From Eopsaltria australis (taxonomy: Eukaryota > Chordata > Aves > Passeriformes > Petroicidae), in the NCBI GenBank assembly GCA_034509425.1, contig JAVTVJ010001391.1, positions 192,501 through 256,500 of the forward strand: a DNA stretch of 64,000 nt. The letters run 5' to 3'. A program made the translations under genes and the position numbers. How positions within the stretch are numbered: the first letter of the stretch is position 1; every line of letters begins with the position of its first letter. Below the pieces are notes generated by a model that worked only from the letters and a program-made list of their open reading frames with translations, was not told where the DNA came from and did no database searches. This document shows, piece after piece, positions 1 to 13,149 of the stretch.

Positions 1-1329
1 CCAGCTGCAGCGGAGATGAAGAGGGTAAATGTGAGAAAGGGCCAGGCTAAATTCTCACACATGCCGTATGGGGGGAAAACGCTGTGTTGCCAACTGGTGA
101 GGTGAGGCAAACGATGACAATGACTTTAAGATCCAGGGTTTTAGGATAGGAGCAGGGCTTTTAAACGGTTAGGACAGGGTTAAGTGGTAAAACACGAATA
201 AAATGTTGAGGAAAATGTATAGACACGTCAGGAAAGATGTCGAAATGTCGGGTCTCGCCATGCTGGCAATTCGGGAACTAGCTTCCCAAGATGCATGATG
301 TTAATGTTGCTGCCACCGTGCCTCCTAGCTTCTCAGAGGAAAGTGAGTGCTTTGGACAATAATCTGAAAGTTTTTTTTAAACCATGCGCTTTCCGGCTTG
401 GCAGAATTGTGGCTACTTATTCTGCTTCTTTACCTTTGATTATGCTTTTCACTTGACTGACCTTGACCACTTATAAAAACTGTTAAATACACATTACTTG
501 AGAGTGGGTTTAAAATTAGTCTTTTTCTTCGCCCCCTGGCAGAGATTATAAGCACACAGTTAACAGCTTTTTTCTTCCCCCACCCCTTTCTCTGCACCAC
601 TTCTACCTGCAACGCCTGACTCGGAGACAGACAAACAAGTTTGGCGTTCAAACCAACATCCCCGACGGCAGAAGTGGGGAGCGGGGGGCATCGCCGGCCG
701 GGTTCTGCCCCAGCGCTGCTGCAGCCGCCGTACCCGCGTGGTACAGACCCCCCTGGGGTCTGACCCAGCGCAACAGCTTGGCAGGAAGGGTTCAAAAAAA
801 GCTGTTCCATATATAGTTTTTTATATTGTAAGGCTCTTTCAACCTATTATTCTACTTAGGCAAAAGAAATCGGACTAATAATTTTAACGTTGACACCTCT
901 TATAGCATCTCGCTAATTGAGCTCTGGTAGGTGCTGATGTTGAGCGGTGTTTCTTCCAATTCTAGCGGCAGCTGAGCAAGCAGCCTTCCCTTTTTGTCGC
1001 TCAAATCTAACAGCCTACTCGCTGTAACACAGTACGTTTGGAGGATAGATATGAATTGTTGCACTGTTCATTGATTCCTACTAATGAGCCGGTCTAAACC
1101 AACACTGGCGCTAAGTAGCCCGTCTCTAAGCGTACAGATGATGCTTTGGCTGGTTCTTTACGTGTTTTCTATGAGCCACATCGTGGCGAGTAGCAAGAAT
1201 TGACAGTAATGGTTTGGAGAGGAGAGCGTAAGATTTTTTGCCTCTCTCTTGTTTTTGTGCTAGTCTTTGCGTAGCTTCTTAAACATAATGTCAGGAATGA
1301 TAAAAAATTATTTCAAAGGGCCTGTATTT
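1..1329. other. FOXB2 upstream non-coding region
   Basis: No gene is supported here. The DNA is mixed-composition and becomes more CpG-rich from about 640. The open frames in it are short and unlike any protein I know. No CR1 or LTR sequence is recognisable, which fits a constrained upstream region of a developmental transcription factor. Enhancer content is inference only. Confidence 0.5.
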
Positions 1330-3990
1330 TCCGCTTGCTGCCTCGCAGGGCTAGCTCCAGGGCCCTTTCTCCACGGTGCTTGACTCGACTTGCCATGGGG
1401 ACGAGGAAAGACCTTTTCCCGTTTTCCATCTCCCTGTGGTGCGGTCCCCTCGGAGGGCCTTCGCGCCTGCTGCTATGAGCCGGGCTGTGCGGGAGCTAGG
1501 GGTCAAGAAGGAGGAGAATGGATAGAGGGGCTGTGACGGGGGTGGAGGGAAGCTGGAGTGGGAGAGGTGGGAGGAGGAAGCTTTCCTGCTTGGGCCGCTG
1601 TTCCCTGCCTATGGAAAGCGGATCTCGGTCTCATACGGAGTTTCCTCAACCCCCTGGCTCCACCTCACCCTGATGAGGAGATGTGAGAGGGGAGTCGGGA
1701 GCCGCTTCTCGCTCCTTTTCCATGAGACGCCAAGTCCCCAAGCGGCTGTCATGTGACAGCAAGAGAGCAGGAGCTGCGGGGGTCTCCCGACTCGGGCACC
1801 ATTACAAAACCGCGCCGGAGCGCACAAGCCGCGCCAACAGCCACCGCGGTCGCCTCCCCGCTCGCCTCCTCTCCCAGCCGACTGCCGGTGCTCGCCTCTG
1901 CCTCAAACTTTTAAGGGGACACCGAACTGAGTGGTGAGAGGGATGTTTTTATTTCCTTCTTTCCTGTCTCTGCAGACGTCCGAGGTAATTTCATGCTCTC
2001 GAGCCCTTGGTGCCTGAGGAGCATCAACTCCAGCCGAGTGTGCCAGGCGGCAGGGGGGAAGCCCGGGAGACTCAGCGGCCTCCAGGAGAAAAGCGAGACG
2101 CCAGCGGAGGCCGGGATCTCCCTCTGGCACGCAGCCCCCGAGACCCCGCGGCCTAGGCGGCTGCTGTCTCTCCCGCAAGCTGAGGGGCGGCGAGGCAAGC
2201 GTGTCCCGCGGGGAGAGGCTGCTGGAGGGAGCCCGGTGCTCGCTGGGCGGCGCAGGGAGGTCGCCTGTCGCATGTGGCCAGGGCAGGTGGCGCCCAGGAT
2301 GTAGAGGCGGCGGCGGGGCAGGGCAGTGAAGTCCCCGGATCCCAAGCCCACCGTGCGTGGCATTGAGCGGTGCCCAGCCCGGAGAGGAGCGATCGTGCGG
2401 CCGCGGGAGTGCTGTGGCGGGGCGGCGATGCCCAGGCCGGGGAAGAGTTCGTACAGCGACCAGAAGCCGCCCTACTCTTACATCTCCCTGACGGCCATGG
2501 CCATCCAGCACTCGGCCGAGAAGATGCTGCCCCTGAGCGACATCTACAAGTTCATTATGGAGCGGTTCCCTTACTACCGGGAGCACACCCAGCGGTGGCA
2601 GAACTCCCTCCGCCACAACCTCTCCTTCAATGACTGCTTCATCAAGATCCCGCGGCGACCCGACCAGCCGGGCAAAGGCAGCTTCTGGGCGTTGCACCCG
2701 GACTGCGGGGACATGTTCGAGAACGGTAGCTTTCTCCGCCGTCGCAAACGCTTCAAGGTCCTGCGCCCTGAGCATCACCTGCCCGGCGGCGGCGGCGCGG
2801 CGGGCGGCGGGGCGGGCGGCGGCGGTCCCGGCAAGCCCCCGGCGCCCACCCCGCACATGATGCACTACTTCCATCCGCACCCGCCGCCGCCGCCTCCCCC
2901 GGGCAAGGTGCCAGGGCTGGCGGGCTCCGACGCGGCCGTGGCTGCGGCCGCGGCTGCCGCCGCGGTGGGAAGGCTGCCGCAGTTCTCGCCCTATGGGAGC
3001 AGCCAGCCCTCGGGCTTCAAGCATCCTTTCGCCATCGAAAACATCATCGGCAGAGATTACAAGGGTGTGCTGCAGGCCGGCGGGCTGCCGCTGGCCTCGG
3101 TGATGCACCACCTGGGCTACCCGGTGCCCAGCCAGCTCAGCAGCGTGGTGAGCTCCGTGTGGCCGCACGTGGGGGTGATGGACTCCGTGGCCGGCGTGCC
3201 CGTGTCCCCTGACTACGGACCCTTCGGCATGCCCGTGAAGGCGCTCTGCCACCCGCCGGCACAGACCATGCCCGCCGTCCCGGTGCCCATCAAGCCGGCG
3301 CCGGCGTTGCCCGCTGCCTCGGCCATCCCTGCTCTGACGGTCGCCGCCTCGCAGATCTGCCCCGCCGCTTCCCCGGCTGCTGCATCGCTGCTGGAACAGA
3401 CCGCGAGCAACAACCCCGAGGGCAAGAGCTCCCTCCACTCCGTCCTGGTGCACTCCTAAAGAGCAGGGGCTCGGGGGGAGAGAGGCCCCCAGGCTCCCGG
3501 GGGAGAGGACGGGGGGATCCAGGGCATGCGTGCGGAAACCCGATCGATCTCATGACTATACCCCTGCTGGTGTCTGTGTTTATATCGTGTACTATCAGAT
3601 TATTTGAGGGCCAGGTCGCAGGTAAGATCATTTATCGTCGTTAAATGTCATTAGTGGTGGAGAGGCGATGTGAAAAATCACAGCCGGGGCCAAAGGGGCT
3701 GGCTCGGAGGAAAGGGCCGAGAGCGAAGTTCTCCCCGCCGCCCCGGCAGCCTGAGGCACGGGGCGGCCGTGCACCCTGGGCTCCCCGCCGAGCCCCTGTC
3801 CCGAGGCCGCCACCCTGGAGGCCCCACGAAACCCGAGTTCGAGAGGGGAGGTGCTGCAGTCGGCCGGAGAATAGGGAGAGCAGATGGATAAAAGCCCTGC
3901 TGAAGTCTGCTTCTCCCTCTTCCGAGAGACAGGAAAGCTCTGCTCCACCGTCCTGTAGATCTGGCTACGAAAGAGGTTACCCTGGCGAGC
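1330..3990. promoter_or_regulatory. CpG-rich domain over FOXB2 (promoter, 5' UTR, CDS, 3' flank)
   Basis: From about 1330 to 3990 the sequence is strongly G+C-rich with many CpG dinucleotides, in contrast to the AT-rich DNA on the right. The single-exon FOXB2 coding region sits inside it. No TATA box is obvious close to the start codon, so the promoter is probably of the CpG-island type, with the transcription start somewhere between about 1700 and 2400. I cannot place the start site from sequence alone. CpG-dense domains of this size are typical of Polycomb-regulated developmental genes; that regulation is inferred. Confidence 0.6.
2428..3459 (+). CDS. FOXB2: Forkhead box protein B2 (FOXB2), complete single-exon gene
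   Basis: Forkhead (winged-helix) transcription factor of the FOXB class, 343 codons, intronless as in other vertebrates. It acts in the nucleus as a sequence-specific DNA-binding protein. The start ATG (2428) gives the FOXB N-terminus [12 protein letters not shown], has G at -3 and is the first ATG of this open frame. The forkhead domain covers about residues 13-110: [10 protein letters not shown] at 13-22, recognition helix [15 protein letters not shown] at 57-71, wing 2 with [10 protein letters not shown] and the basic RRRKRFK. A Gly-rich linker (about 120-134), a Pro run (about 152-158) and an Ala run (about 168-179) follow. Next comes an eh1-like motif, [10 protein letters not shown] (199-208), which in this family binds Groucho/TLE co-repressors. 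The C-terminus ends SLHSVLVHS. The motif [21 protein letters not shown] after eh1 identifies FOXB2 rather than FOXB1. The protein is shorter than human FOXB2 (about 430 residues, recalled) because the mammalian His/Gln-rich linker is nearly absent. Confidence 0.96.
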   Translation: MPRPGKSSYSDQKPPYSYISLTAMAIQHSAEKMLPLSDIYKFIMERFPYYREHTQRWQNSLRHNLSFNDCFIKIPRRPDQPGKGSFWALHPDCGDMFENGSFLRRRKRFKVLRPEHHLPGGGGAAGGGAGGGGPGKPPAPTPHMMHYFHPHPPPPPPPGKVPGLAGSDAAVAAAAAAAAVGRLPQFSPYGSSQPSGFKHPFAIENIIGRDYKGVLQAGGLPLASVMHHLGYPVPSQLSSVVSSVWPHVGVMDSVAGVPVSPDYGPFGMPVKALCHPPAQTMPAVPVPIKPAPALPAASAIPALTVAASQICPAASPAAASLLEQTASNNPEGKSSLHSVLVHS

Positions 3991-5767
3991 TCCGGGGCCC
4001 CGGGACGTGTGATGTTTGCTGCTTAAAGAGTAACCGTTAAGTATCTCGATTAAGTGTGGGAATTTAAGTGACAACGGCACTGACGGAGAAGGGTTCCTTT
4101 AACCAACGATCGCTTGCGCTTCCCCTTCACACTTTTAAAAAATAATCCATCCTAAAGTACCTTAGAAAGGACTGAAGCGTGACCTGGCCTCTCAAACTGT
4201 ATGTGAGTGTCCGAATTCCCTAGTTTCTCATTAATATAAAACCAGCCCGGCGATTCGTAGATTGTGCTTTTCACATCACCTTTCACCGCTCACAGACACC
4301 ACTATTTTGTACGTGTTGCTTGGCGTTCTTTCACGTGAATGTGAGCACAAAAACCTGCGGGGGAAGGGGGGAGGGCGGGGAGTGAAAGAGATGGGGGAAA
4401 GTGGGGGAAGACAACAGGAAAATGGTTAAAAAGTTATACGGGAAAAGCACTTTACTGAAAACAACCTTCCAACTGACGAGAAGTCTGTGCAGAGGAATCA
4501 GAAGTCAGAGATCAGAAGTCATGGAGCGACGTGCTGGGCTGATGATTCCCGGCTGGTTTGTGAGTGATTGCAGCCGTACCCTGTCTACCCTGCTGTACAC
4601 CAATGCTCATTAAAGCCAATCCATTCATTTGCTTCTGCTGGTGCTGCTATTTAAAACACTCGCCTTTCACATTGGTTAAGAAACGTGTGCTCGTAGAGTA
4701 AGTTTTCGCTCCGTCTCCCCAAACTGACGAAAGTATCCAAAAGTTTTCTCGGCGGCAAGACAAGGGGAAGAAAGGGAAAGAAACCTCTTACAGGTAAATT
4801 GCCCGCTACGGAGGCACTGCGGTCTCTGCCCGCAGGTCAGGGCCGAAGAGCCGGCGTTCGGGCGTGAGAAGAGGGCAGCGGCTCGGAACCCGATCCCTCT
4901 GAAGGCAGTTGTAGTTCTGCCAGTTTCAATGTGTGCTGGATCGCACCTGCTTCCTCCGTGTTAGCCCCTCAGGACGGCGCACCTGCAGTGGCCCGAGACG
5001 CCATGTCGCAGTCTCTGCTCCTGGGGAAGGATATTCTGTGACAGGCTTACCCTTCTTGGTGCCAGAGAAATTTGCAAAAAAGGCAAACCTGTTCGGCCCT
5101 AAGCGCCGTCTGTCCAAAGGTTTCCCCCCGCACCCTTGAGGGGTCTATTCGACCACTTGAGATTCGCCTGGAACTGTTACATTTCCAGTTGTTCCCTCTG
5201 CTCTAGGAATGTTTGCACGTTGATTTCAAAAATTATAGAATTTCTAGCGCTTAAAAAATACTACTAATAATGTTATGCTAATAAGACACGTATTGGTATC
5301 ATGGTTTGTTAATCCGTCTGGAAGGGGAATTGCCTCTAAAGTATTGCAATCAGATAAACTGAGCCAAAAGAAATTATTGAAAAACAAACAAATAAACAAA
5401 CAAAAAAGACAAAGAAAAAAGAAAAAGTGCTTCAAATTTTCCTTACTCTGCTGTTTTCTTCTTAGGCAGAGGTACAATACGATATTTCCACTGCTAATAG
5501 CAAGTTGCTTATAAAAAAAAGCAGTCTGCCAAATAAATAATGAATAGCACTAGTTGTATATTAGTTCTATATGTATTTAAATATATTCCTCTGTTCTTGA
5601 TATAACTGCTGTGTAGGACTCTAAAGCACGTCTTAAGGAACCTGAGTTTCCTCCTTACATCGGTCCAAGGGGTTAAGAGGGATGGAGAATCTGGAACAGG
5701 AGAAGAGGTAATCCTCCTGGGAATTATTCAAGGGATTCTGTTCAGTTTTAAGATTCTGAATGACCTT
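3460..5767. other. FOXB2 3' flank / probable 3' UTR
   Basis: CpG-rich to about 3990, then mixed. Candidate polyadenylation hexamers on the + strand are ATTAAA at 4609-4614 and AATAAA at 5532-5537; which one is used cannot be told from sequence. An A-rich simple stretch lies at about 5378-5430. No further gene is supported: the open frames of 60-150 codons are GC-rich shadows or unlike known proteins. Confidence 0.45.
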
Positions 5768-5789
5768 CTAAATTTCATTGCGGGGAAAC

Positions 5790-6115
5790 TTTATTTGGTG
5801 TGAGGAGGCCTGTCTGCGTGCCGCGGAGAGGTGCAAGCAGGAGGCTGCCCGCGGGCTGTCGGGGCAGGTGTCGCGACAGCAGAGGCAGGACGCCCGGCGC
5901 AGGGGGCTGTGGTGACAGGGGGGAGTCTCTGATCGGAGGCGAGACGGGGCTGAGGGCCGGGCCCTCGCCCATCGCCCGGAGGGACACGCCAGGGTATACG
6001 GGGATTTGTGGGGTACCCGAATTGCGGGGTGCACAGCAATCTGCACACATGGGCGCTGTGTGCAGCAGGCTTTCCCGCCACAGGGGTTTTGGGGAGCAGG
6101 GAGTTTAGGCCGTGG
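5790..6115. promoter_or_regulatory. Orphan CpG-rich patch downstream of FOXB2
   Basis: About 325 bases of clearly GC- and CpG-rich DNA, including CGCGACAG, GCCCGGCGC and GGGCCGGGCCC-type strings, bounded on both sides by AT-rich sequence. It starts about 2.3 kb after the FOXB2 stop. Overlapping open frames on both strands reflect base composition rather than coding. It could be an unannotated promoter, a distal FOXB2 regulatory element or a non-coding RNA start. The sequence does not decide between these. Confidence 0.5.
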
Positions 6116-6828
6116 GTCACTCGCCCAGACGGCTTAGTGTGACTCCCAGTGCAGTGGCCTACACTTCGTGTGAACTAAAGATTATGATATTTTCTGTAGC
6201 TTGTACAGTGAAAATTTTAGGGAGTTAGAACCTGCTAATTTCAGATTATCAGAGGGGGAGGGAAAATCAACTATTCAAGTAATATTTTCTAACTCATTTA
6301 TACATCTATTTTTCCTTATTCTTAAGTACTTCATTTGTAAACATAGCCTTTGAAAAGTTATGCAAATTTGTACCAACAACCAATAATCCCAATACATAAA
6401 TAAACTCAATTCCAGTGCTGCTCAAAACCAGATGATAGTACAAAATGCAGAGAAATGAAATAGTATCCTTTCCTCCAAGCTGAAAAGCGGGTGTAAACTG
6501 GTGAAGGGTAAGATTTTTCACTTGACAAATAAAATAGGGAAACAGCCTTGTGCCAGCTACTAGATTTTGTCTATCTGCTATAACAGTACACCCCATTCAG
6601 AAACAGCTTGTCTTCAGACTAAAGTGCTCATGAGTTCTGCACAGAAAAGGCAGCTGTGTCTTTACTGAGTGAGTGCAGTCAGGGTGTTAGTAAGCAGAAG
6701 AAACAAATGCAAGAAGGATAAGCAAGCTTAATCTTTGTATTGTCAGATTGCCAAAGGTAGAAAAGTAAAAAATTTTACTAGGAGAATGGAGGCCTAAGGA
6801 AAGGCATTCATTTTGCCCCAGTGTTTCT

Positions 6829-6935
6829 GGTTTATTGCAGCTAGCTAGTATAGAGATGATTCCTTCTACCTGTGGGAAGCTTGGTTCATTGTGGCTAGCT
6901 AATATAGTGATTGTTACTTCTACCCATGGGAAACT
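6829..6935. repeat. Two-copy 54-bp tandem duplication
   Basis: A unit starting GGTTTATTGCAGCTAGCTAG (6829) is followed 54 bases later by a diverged copy starting GGTTCATTGTGGCTAGCTAA (6883). Both continue through a TTCTACC...GGGAA block. Several substitutions and small indels separate the copies, so it is not recent. Confidence 0.7.
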
Positions 6936-9900
6936 ATTCCCAACCCAGGCATTGCTTTGTGTATTTTAAGTCCATAGGGTACACAAATCAAGAAATAAAA
7001 GCAAATGCAGAAAGACCTTTAGAATTAATGTGGCTTATGGTCTAAATATAGTAGCAGTGTTTCAGTGGATATGTTCTGATCTCAGTGATACCTGCTACAC
7101 TGTAACAACCAGAGCTGTAACTGAAATTCTGGAGTCCATTGATCCAATTCTGAAGACTTTCTGGACAAAAATTGATACAGCAAATCTGCTTGGAATTTTG
7201 CTGCTGCTGCTGCTGCTAATATATTTTTCTCTTTATTGTAAGACTTTATTTTAAATCATTATCCTTCAAGTCTGTTTTAAGACAGAGCCTTCCCTGTAAG
7301 TGCTGGAAATACGTAATTATTTCTGTTTTGAAAAGTAAAATTTCACCTCAGCTTTTGGAGTTTTGCTGAATATATGGTTAGATTAACCATCTTTAGTTAG
7401 ACAAACTAGCTTTAATTTTAGACATCTGATGATAAAGGCAAAAGATTACAGCCTACAGGCCTCTATTCTGGACATATATAAGTATGTAACTCGATTGTTT
7501 AAAGAATCAGTGATCCTGCCTCTTTGTTTATTCAATGTGGTAACTGGCATAGCCCATGAAGAAAAGCCTAATAGAGCACTCTTATCAGAACCCTGGAAGG
7601 AAACAAGTTCAAGATTACTTCAACTCAAAAGGATTCAAATTCACATCTGTGTATCAAAAAGGTCAGCTGCAAAAATGGAACATGGAGAAAGTTACGTTAT
7701 ACAGCAATAACAAATGTAAGGCTAAAGAACTGTCAAATAAGAGACAGGGCCTGAGTGCTTCTCTACAAAGGCAGAGTCCAAGTGCCATTGGAGAAAACAG
7801 ATTATGGACAGAAAGAGGGAAGGAAGGACAGGAATAAATGGCAAATTTTCAAATCAGAGTGCCAAAGGGATGGGTGTTGGGTGTCCCAGGAATTAATAAC
7901 TGTGGTATGCAAAAGGTGAGTGACAGTGAGGAAAGTGACAAATGTTTGCTAGTATTAAGTCATTTAGACTAACAAAAAAGAATGGTCAAGAAATTGGAAG
8001 TTGCTGAAAGAATACACACTGAGTTACAGGACAATAAAACGGAAAGTGAAATTCACTATTGACATGCAAACTGCTATGCATGGGGAAATTAATTCTGGTT
8101 TTATATACGTAACAATAGATCCTAAACTTTGGATCCTTAGGAAGTTATGGTAGATAGAACTAAGAAAATTACTAGTCATTAGCTGTGAAAAAAAAAAAAA
8201 TTATTGGCAAAAGAACAAGGACCATAAAAGAAAATACCATGTCCCTCTTTAAATCTAAAGGAAACTGGAGTGCACCAGGGAGACCTGTGAGTTCTTCACA
8301 CCTGAAATATACCTGATGTATGTTAAAACTCTCAGGATACAGAGAGAATCAGATGCGATGATCACAGGTACATCTTCTGTACAAGTAGCAATTCAATAGT
8401 CTAAGGCTTTTCAGCATGGAAAGCAAGGATATACAGAGATATACGACTCAAATTTGCAAAATTGTGAGAGACCTGGAGAAGGAGGCTGAGCTACACTTGC
8501 TCATTCTTTCTCTTAATACCAGAACCGGGAGTCTTCAGAAGGGTTCAAAGCAAACAGAAAGATGGGATACTTCACACAGCACACTAATGAATTCATTGTT
8601 GCAGCATGTTCAGGGTGGTAAAATTTTACATGCATTTTAAGAACAAGTGGAAAATTCATGTAATATCACTGCAAATTGATTCACAAGAATGCATTATCTC
8701 TTGCTCAGATTTGCTATGTTAATAATATATTTCAGAAAGTATTGTAACATACTTTTCCTGTACTACTTTTTATAGAACATCCATTATTTGTTTACTGTTG
8801 GAGACAGTTGTTCTTCATCAGACAGGGGATCAGGATTTGTGACTTCCACTTCTAGCTAAGGGTCCTGAATGAAAGTAATTCTTTAATGCTATTTCAGTGT
8901 ACAATATATGAAAACAGACCGGATGTTTGCAGAGATACATTTGCAAAGAATTCAAGCTCCGAAGGCTAACTGCATATGTTCTACATGAAAAATTTTTTAA
9001 ATGGTTCAGGAAGGTACAAATTCCTCATTTCAAGGACAGTGCTGCATTGATTGGAATGATTTGTTTATTTTCTGGTGAAATAAATTTAAACAATTAAAAA
9101 GTTTCTGCATGAGAGACTAAGCCCTTTTTATTATATTATACCAGCATAATTGATATAGTAGGCTGCATACAGGTACAGACTTAAATGCTCTCTAAGATGG
9201 AGAAGCAACTCAGACATCTGTGTCCTGGTACTGTAATAGTGGTGAGTCTATGCCAGGCATGCCTGAAGCATCTGTGGTGTTCTAGGCATTGGCAGAAATG
9301 TCAGTGTATTACTTTTGTCTGTATCTCCTTGTCTAGTTACGGGACTGGTGAAAAGAAACAGCTTTTTGAAGAAGGAAATAAACAAGTTCTGACAATGGAA
9401 AAAACAACTCTAGTACTGAGTTTTATAGAGTATTAGAAGATACATTTTACAGCATTTGACATCCAGAATATACCATCGTATCTTGCAATATTTCTCTAGA
9501 CATCACATGCATACTTAATCTACACGGGGAGAGGTAGTCATCTCCAATGAGATTTAAAAATCTGTTTTTAAGGCAGAAGACCTGGTAGAAACCCCGTAAG
9601 TTCACACTGCAAGGACTGCTTTTATTATGTCTAGCTTATTAAAATAACAATAGATAGTAACGGCACAATGATGACCAATGATGCCCCAACTTTTTAGGCC
9701 AGTGTCATCTTAAAGCAGACATTTGGAAAAGTAAAAACAACTTGATATTCCTTATCAACTTCCAATGTCCCTTACTGCCAAAAGGGAGGTTTTTAGTAGA
9801 ACACCAGTGAATAAATTATTAGGTAAAGAGGTCATCCATGGGTAAGGGATGCTAATTTTTTCTTGTCAGTCTTTAATTTAACAAAAAATAAGCTTTTAAC

Positions 9901-12900
9901 TGTGTACTAGACAACAAACTCCCAGAGTGGTTCAGGTCTTTCTTTGAGGATGGTCTAAATAATTTGAAGTTCAATTGACTATTAATTCTGAATAGAAGTG
10001 CATAGACAAGGAAGGAAAATGTATTTTCATGTATTGCTTGCACCATAGAACTGCTACTGGAAAATGATAATTTGCTGAAAAAATGTTAGAGAAGCTTTTT
10101 AGTGTAATTGTAGTAGCCATTTGTGTTTTATGAACGTGTTGTTTTATGTGGGATGTGTGATTTGGATTTATCATTTGCTAAGTCTTGAAATTAGGGTGGT
10201 TTTAATCCCTATGTGGTATTTTGACTGTGGTTGGTATGAATTTGTACCATAAAAGATTAGTAAATATGCAAATTATTGTGATACTTCATATGCTTAATAA
10301 AACATATGGTTGAAACTGGGAGGTGGTTACATCTTTTTAAACTGATTATTACTGACTGATTATGAAAAGTTTTCCTGGTATACATAGAAAAAAATGCAAC
10401 GTAATGTGCTACATTGGTAGCTGATTATTACTGTACACAATTTTTAAAGGTGAATGGGACTATTGGCATAAGATCTAGAAAGATAATCAACTTATTGCTT
10501 CCTCAAGTATTTGTGACAGAGATAAAGAAAGAAACATAAAAGAGCCAATATGATATATCTCCAAAATGATGTTACGCCAATTACACCAGTAAAACAGATA
10601 ACAAGTGAATTGAGATCCTTACTAAGTCTCCAGTATCTTTGCATTATAGCTGTTTATAGGCTTTCTTAAAAATGGGAAATGGCCTGATTTATTTACTGAC
10701 TTTCAGCATTGTTGAAAACAAACAAACATGTTGAAAACACTGGCTTAAATTTGGGGTCAAAGTCTTATTGCTGCAGATTTTACATTTCAATGTATTTGCT
10801 GCTTATTTGCTTGTAAAGGTGTCTCTGTATCACCAGCATATTTCGTCTGCAAATCTCCAGACAAATGAAGAGAAAATATATGGATAAACATCAGTGTATT
10901 AGGCTGAGGAATTGTAAAGGGAAGAATAACAAATATAAACATAAAATGGGGTTGATATAACCTGCAGGCATTGAATGCAAGCTACTATGAAACGACTTGA
11001 TGCTTTTCTCTGGTAACCAGTTTTTAGTGAAAATACAGGTAGTGCAACAATCTAAATATTGAACAGAGCTTCAGTAAAGAGCTTGGTATGATGGTGCCTG
11101 ACAAATCATCAGTGTAAGCTGAGGAGGACTAGAACCTTGCATAAAGGCTGACTATACACTGAAATAGTGTGAAATTAAGGAACATAAATTTATGTGGTTT
11201 AGGTCTTGTAACAAAGGTTATCTGAGGAGACTTACCAGATACAAGCAACTCAGAAGACTCCCTTTACTAACAAAAAAGCAGAAAACTCACTGAATATGCA
11301 GGAATATGAATGAAGGTCAAGAAAAAAATGGGAAGTTCTCATAGATTCATAATACCTTTAGCATACATACAGTGCTCTTATTGTCCCCTCCATTTCTTCC
11401 TTACTTGCACAGTACTTTTAACATTTACTACTCTATTTATTTACTACTCTGAGCTGTGTTCATTTCTTATTATAAGCCCAGCTCCATGGTACCAACCTGT
11501 GCTCTCTGAGTTTGACACTGAATTTCTTCTAAGTTCTCCTGGTTTATGAAATTCCCTATTTCTTGTGATATGATATGATTTTATGCCATTTTTTCAGTTA
11601 CTGAAGCTTTACAATTTTTTCAGGGTGAAATTTTTTTATAGGGAAGTCTCCTGTCAATAGATTCAATTTTCCTAATGTGCCTGAGAAGCATCAAAAACAT
11701 ACATTTCTCCCAGGCAGGAGTCAGAAAACTGTTAAATTCAACCACATTCCTCTGATTTGCTGAAAATGAAAATGGACCCCCAATTTAGATGGCCATGAAA
11801 AAGAGTGGGACCACACTAGTGTCAGTGATTCATTGCCATCAGAGAGGTATCTTGAGTGTCCCAGCAGTTTTCTGGAACTACCAAAAGTGGTGAGTGGGCA
11901 TTTTTCTGAATTTAGGGCAGGAGAAGGCAGAAAGGCATTTGTCACTACTGACTGTTAAGGGTGTATCTTTCTTTCGCTAACATTTTTGTGAAGATGGTAG
12001 CTGCAAGACTTTACCAAGGTTTCACTCTCTTCTCCTGGGAGAAATTGCCTCTTTGGAAAAACAGTCTGAACTTTTTCATTCTGATGTCAACAATCCCTGC
12101 CTTGGGATTGTTGTGTGCCTTTTTAATTAGGAGCATTATAGCATCAATTACTCTTGCACAATTAATTTAAGAAAAACAAAATCTCTGGCACTTTTGCATC
12201 ACTTAAGAAGAAAATGTTCTGGTCAAGAAAGCTGTACCAGCACAGTCTGAAGTAAATCAATGCTGTCATACAGGTAAGAACATCCTAATCGCCTATATGA
12301 TTTTTTATTTATCAGCATTACCAAAAATACTACAAGATCAGTAAAGATATTTTCTTTAAATGGATCCCCTTTTCCTTTCCTTACACATTTTTTTCCAACA
12401 ATGCTGTCACAAGAAAACCACCAGATTTGAAATGCCAAAAACTACACTGAAAATCTAAGGCAAGAATCTTAGACATTTATGTGGAAAGTTCCAAAGACTG
12501 ACAATGCTTCATGAAATGTAATACTTCAATCTCAAAATTTTGGAAGGTCATTTTGGAATAATACTTAGAGATGATATGTCAAAGGAATTAGAATTAGGCA
12601 TGAAAGATTCACAAGCATAAATTCTGGTCTCTCAAAGGATGAACGGTGTATTTAATGACTTTTACTCCATCAAAATTAACAAGGACACATTAAAGATGAC
12701 TTATAAAATTAATCTTTGTTTCTGCTGCTGAAGATACTTTAACTTTTCAAGTTTCTTTGATTTTAAAATTTCTCATTAAATATTTAATAAGGACACTGAC
12801 ATCCAGGTGATAATTCTACCAGTAGCCACAGAAGACTAAGAGAAAGGGTTGATTCATGCAGTTTCTGTTCACACATTTGGTGGATACAATGTAAGGGATT

Positions 12901-13085
12901 CAATTACTTTGACCCAATATGGCCAAGACATTCAGAGACTGGTCTGAAATGGGTACCAAAACTTATTAATACTGTTGGTATGTGTACGGGAACTCTTCTT
13001 TCTAGCCCACCAGGCCCACCAGGCCAAGTGATGAAAACATTGCTGTATCTTAGTGAAAAGCACCACCATAACAAAAGAACAGGTA

Positions 13086-13149
13086 AACAAAAAAAAAAAC
13101 CAAACAAAAAACCCCAAACAAACAAACAAACAAACAAAACCAAAAAATA
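13086..13149. repeat. A-rich stretch with (CAAA)n
   Basis: Low-complexity sequence composed almost only of A and C, with a regular CAAA run around 13116-13138. It is a simple repeat or degraded poly(A). No adjoining retrotransposon body was recognised. Confidence 0.8.

Noticed and set aside
2326..2427. N-terminal extension of the FOXB2 frame to 2326
   Set aside because: The extension starts at GTG, not ATG, and the ATG at 2428 gives the conserved MPRPGK start.
1903..3453. 516-codon open frame on the - strand opposite FOXB2
   Set aside because: It is the antisense shadow of a GC-rich coding region (Arg/Gly/His-rich, no known domain). The + strand frame encodes an unmistakable forkhead protein.
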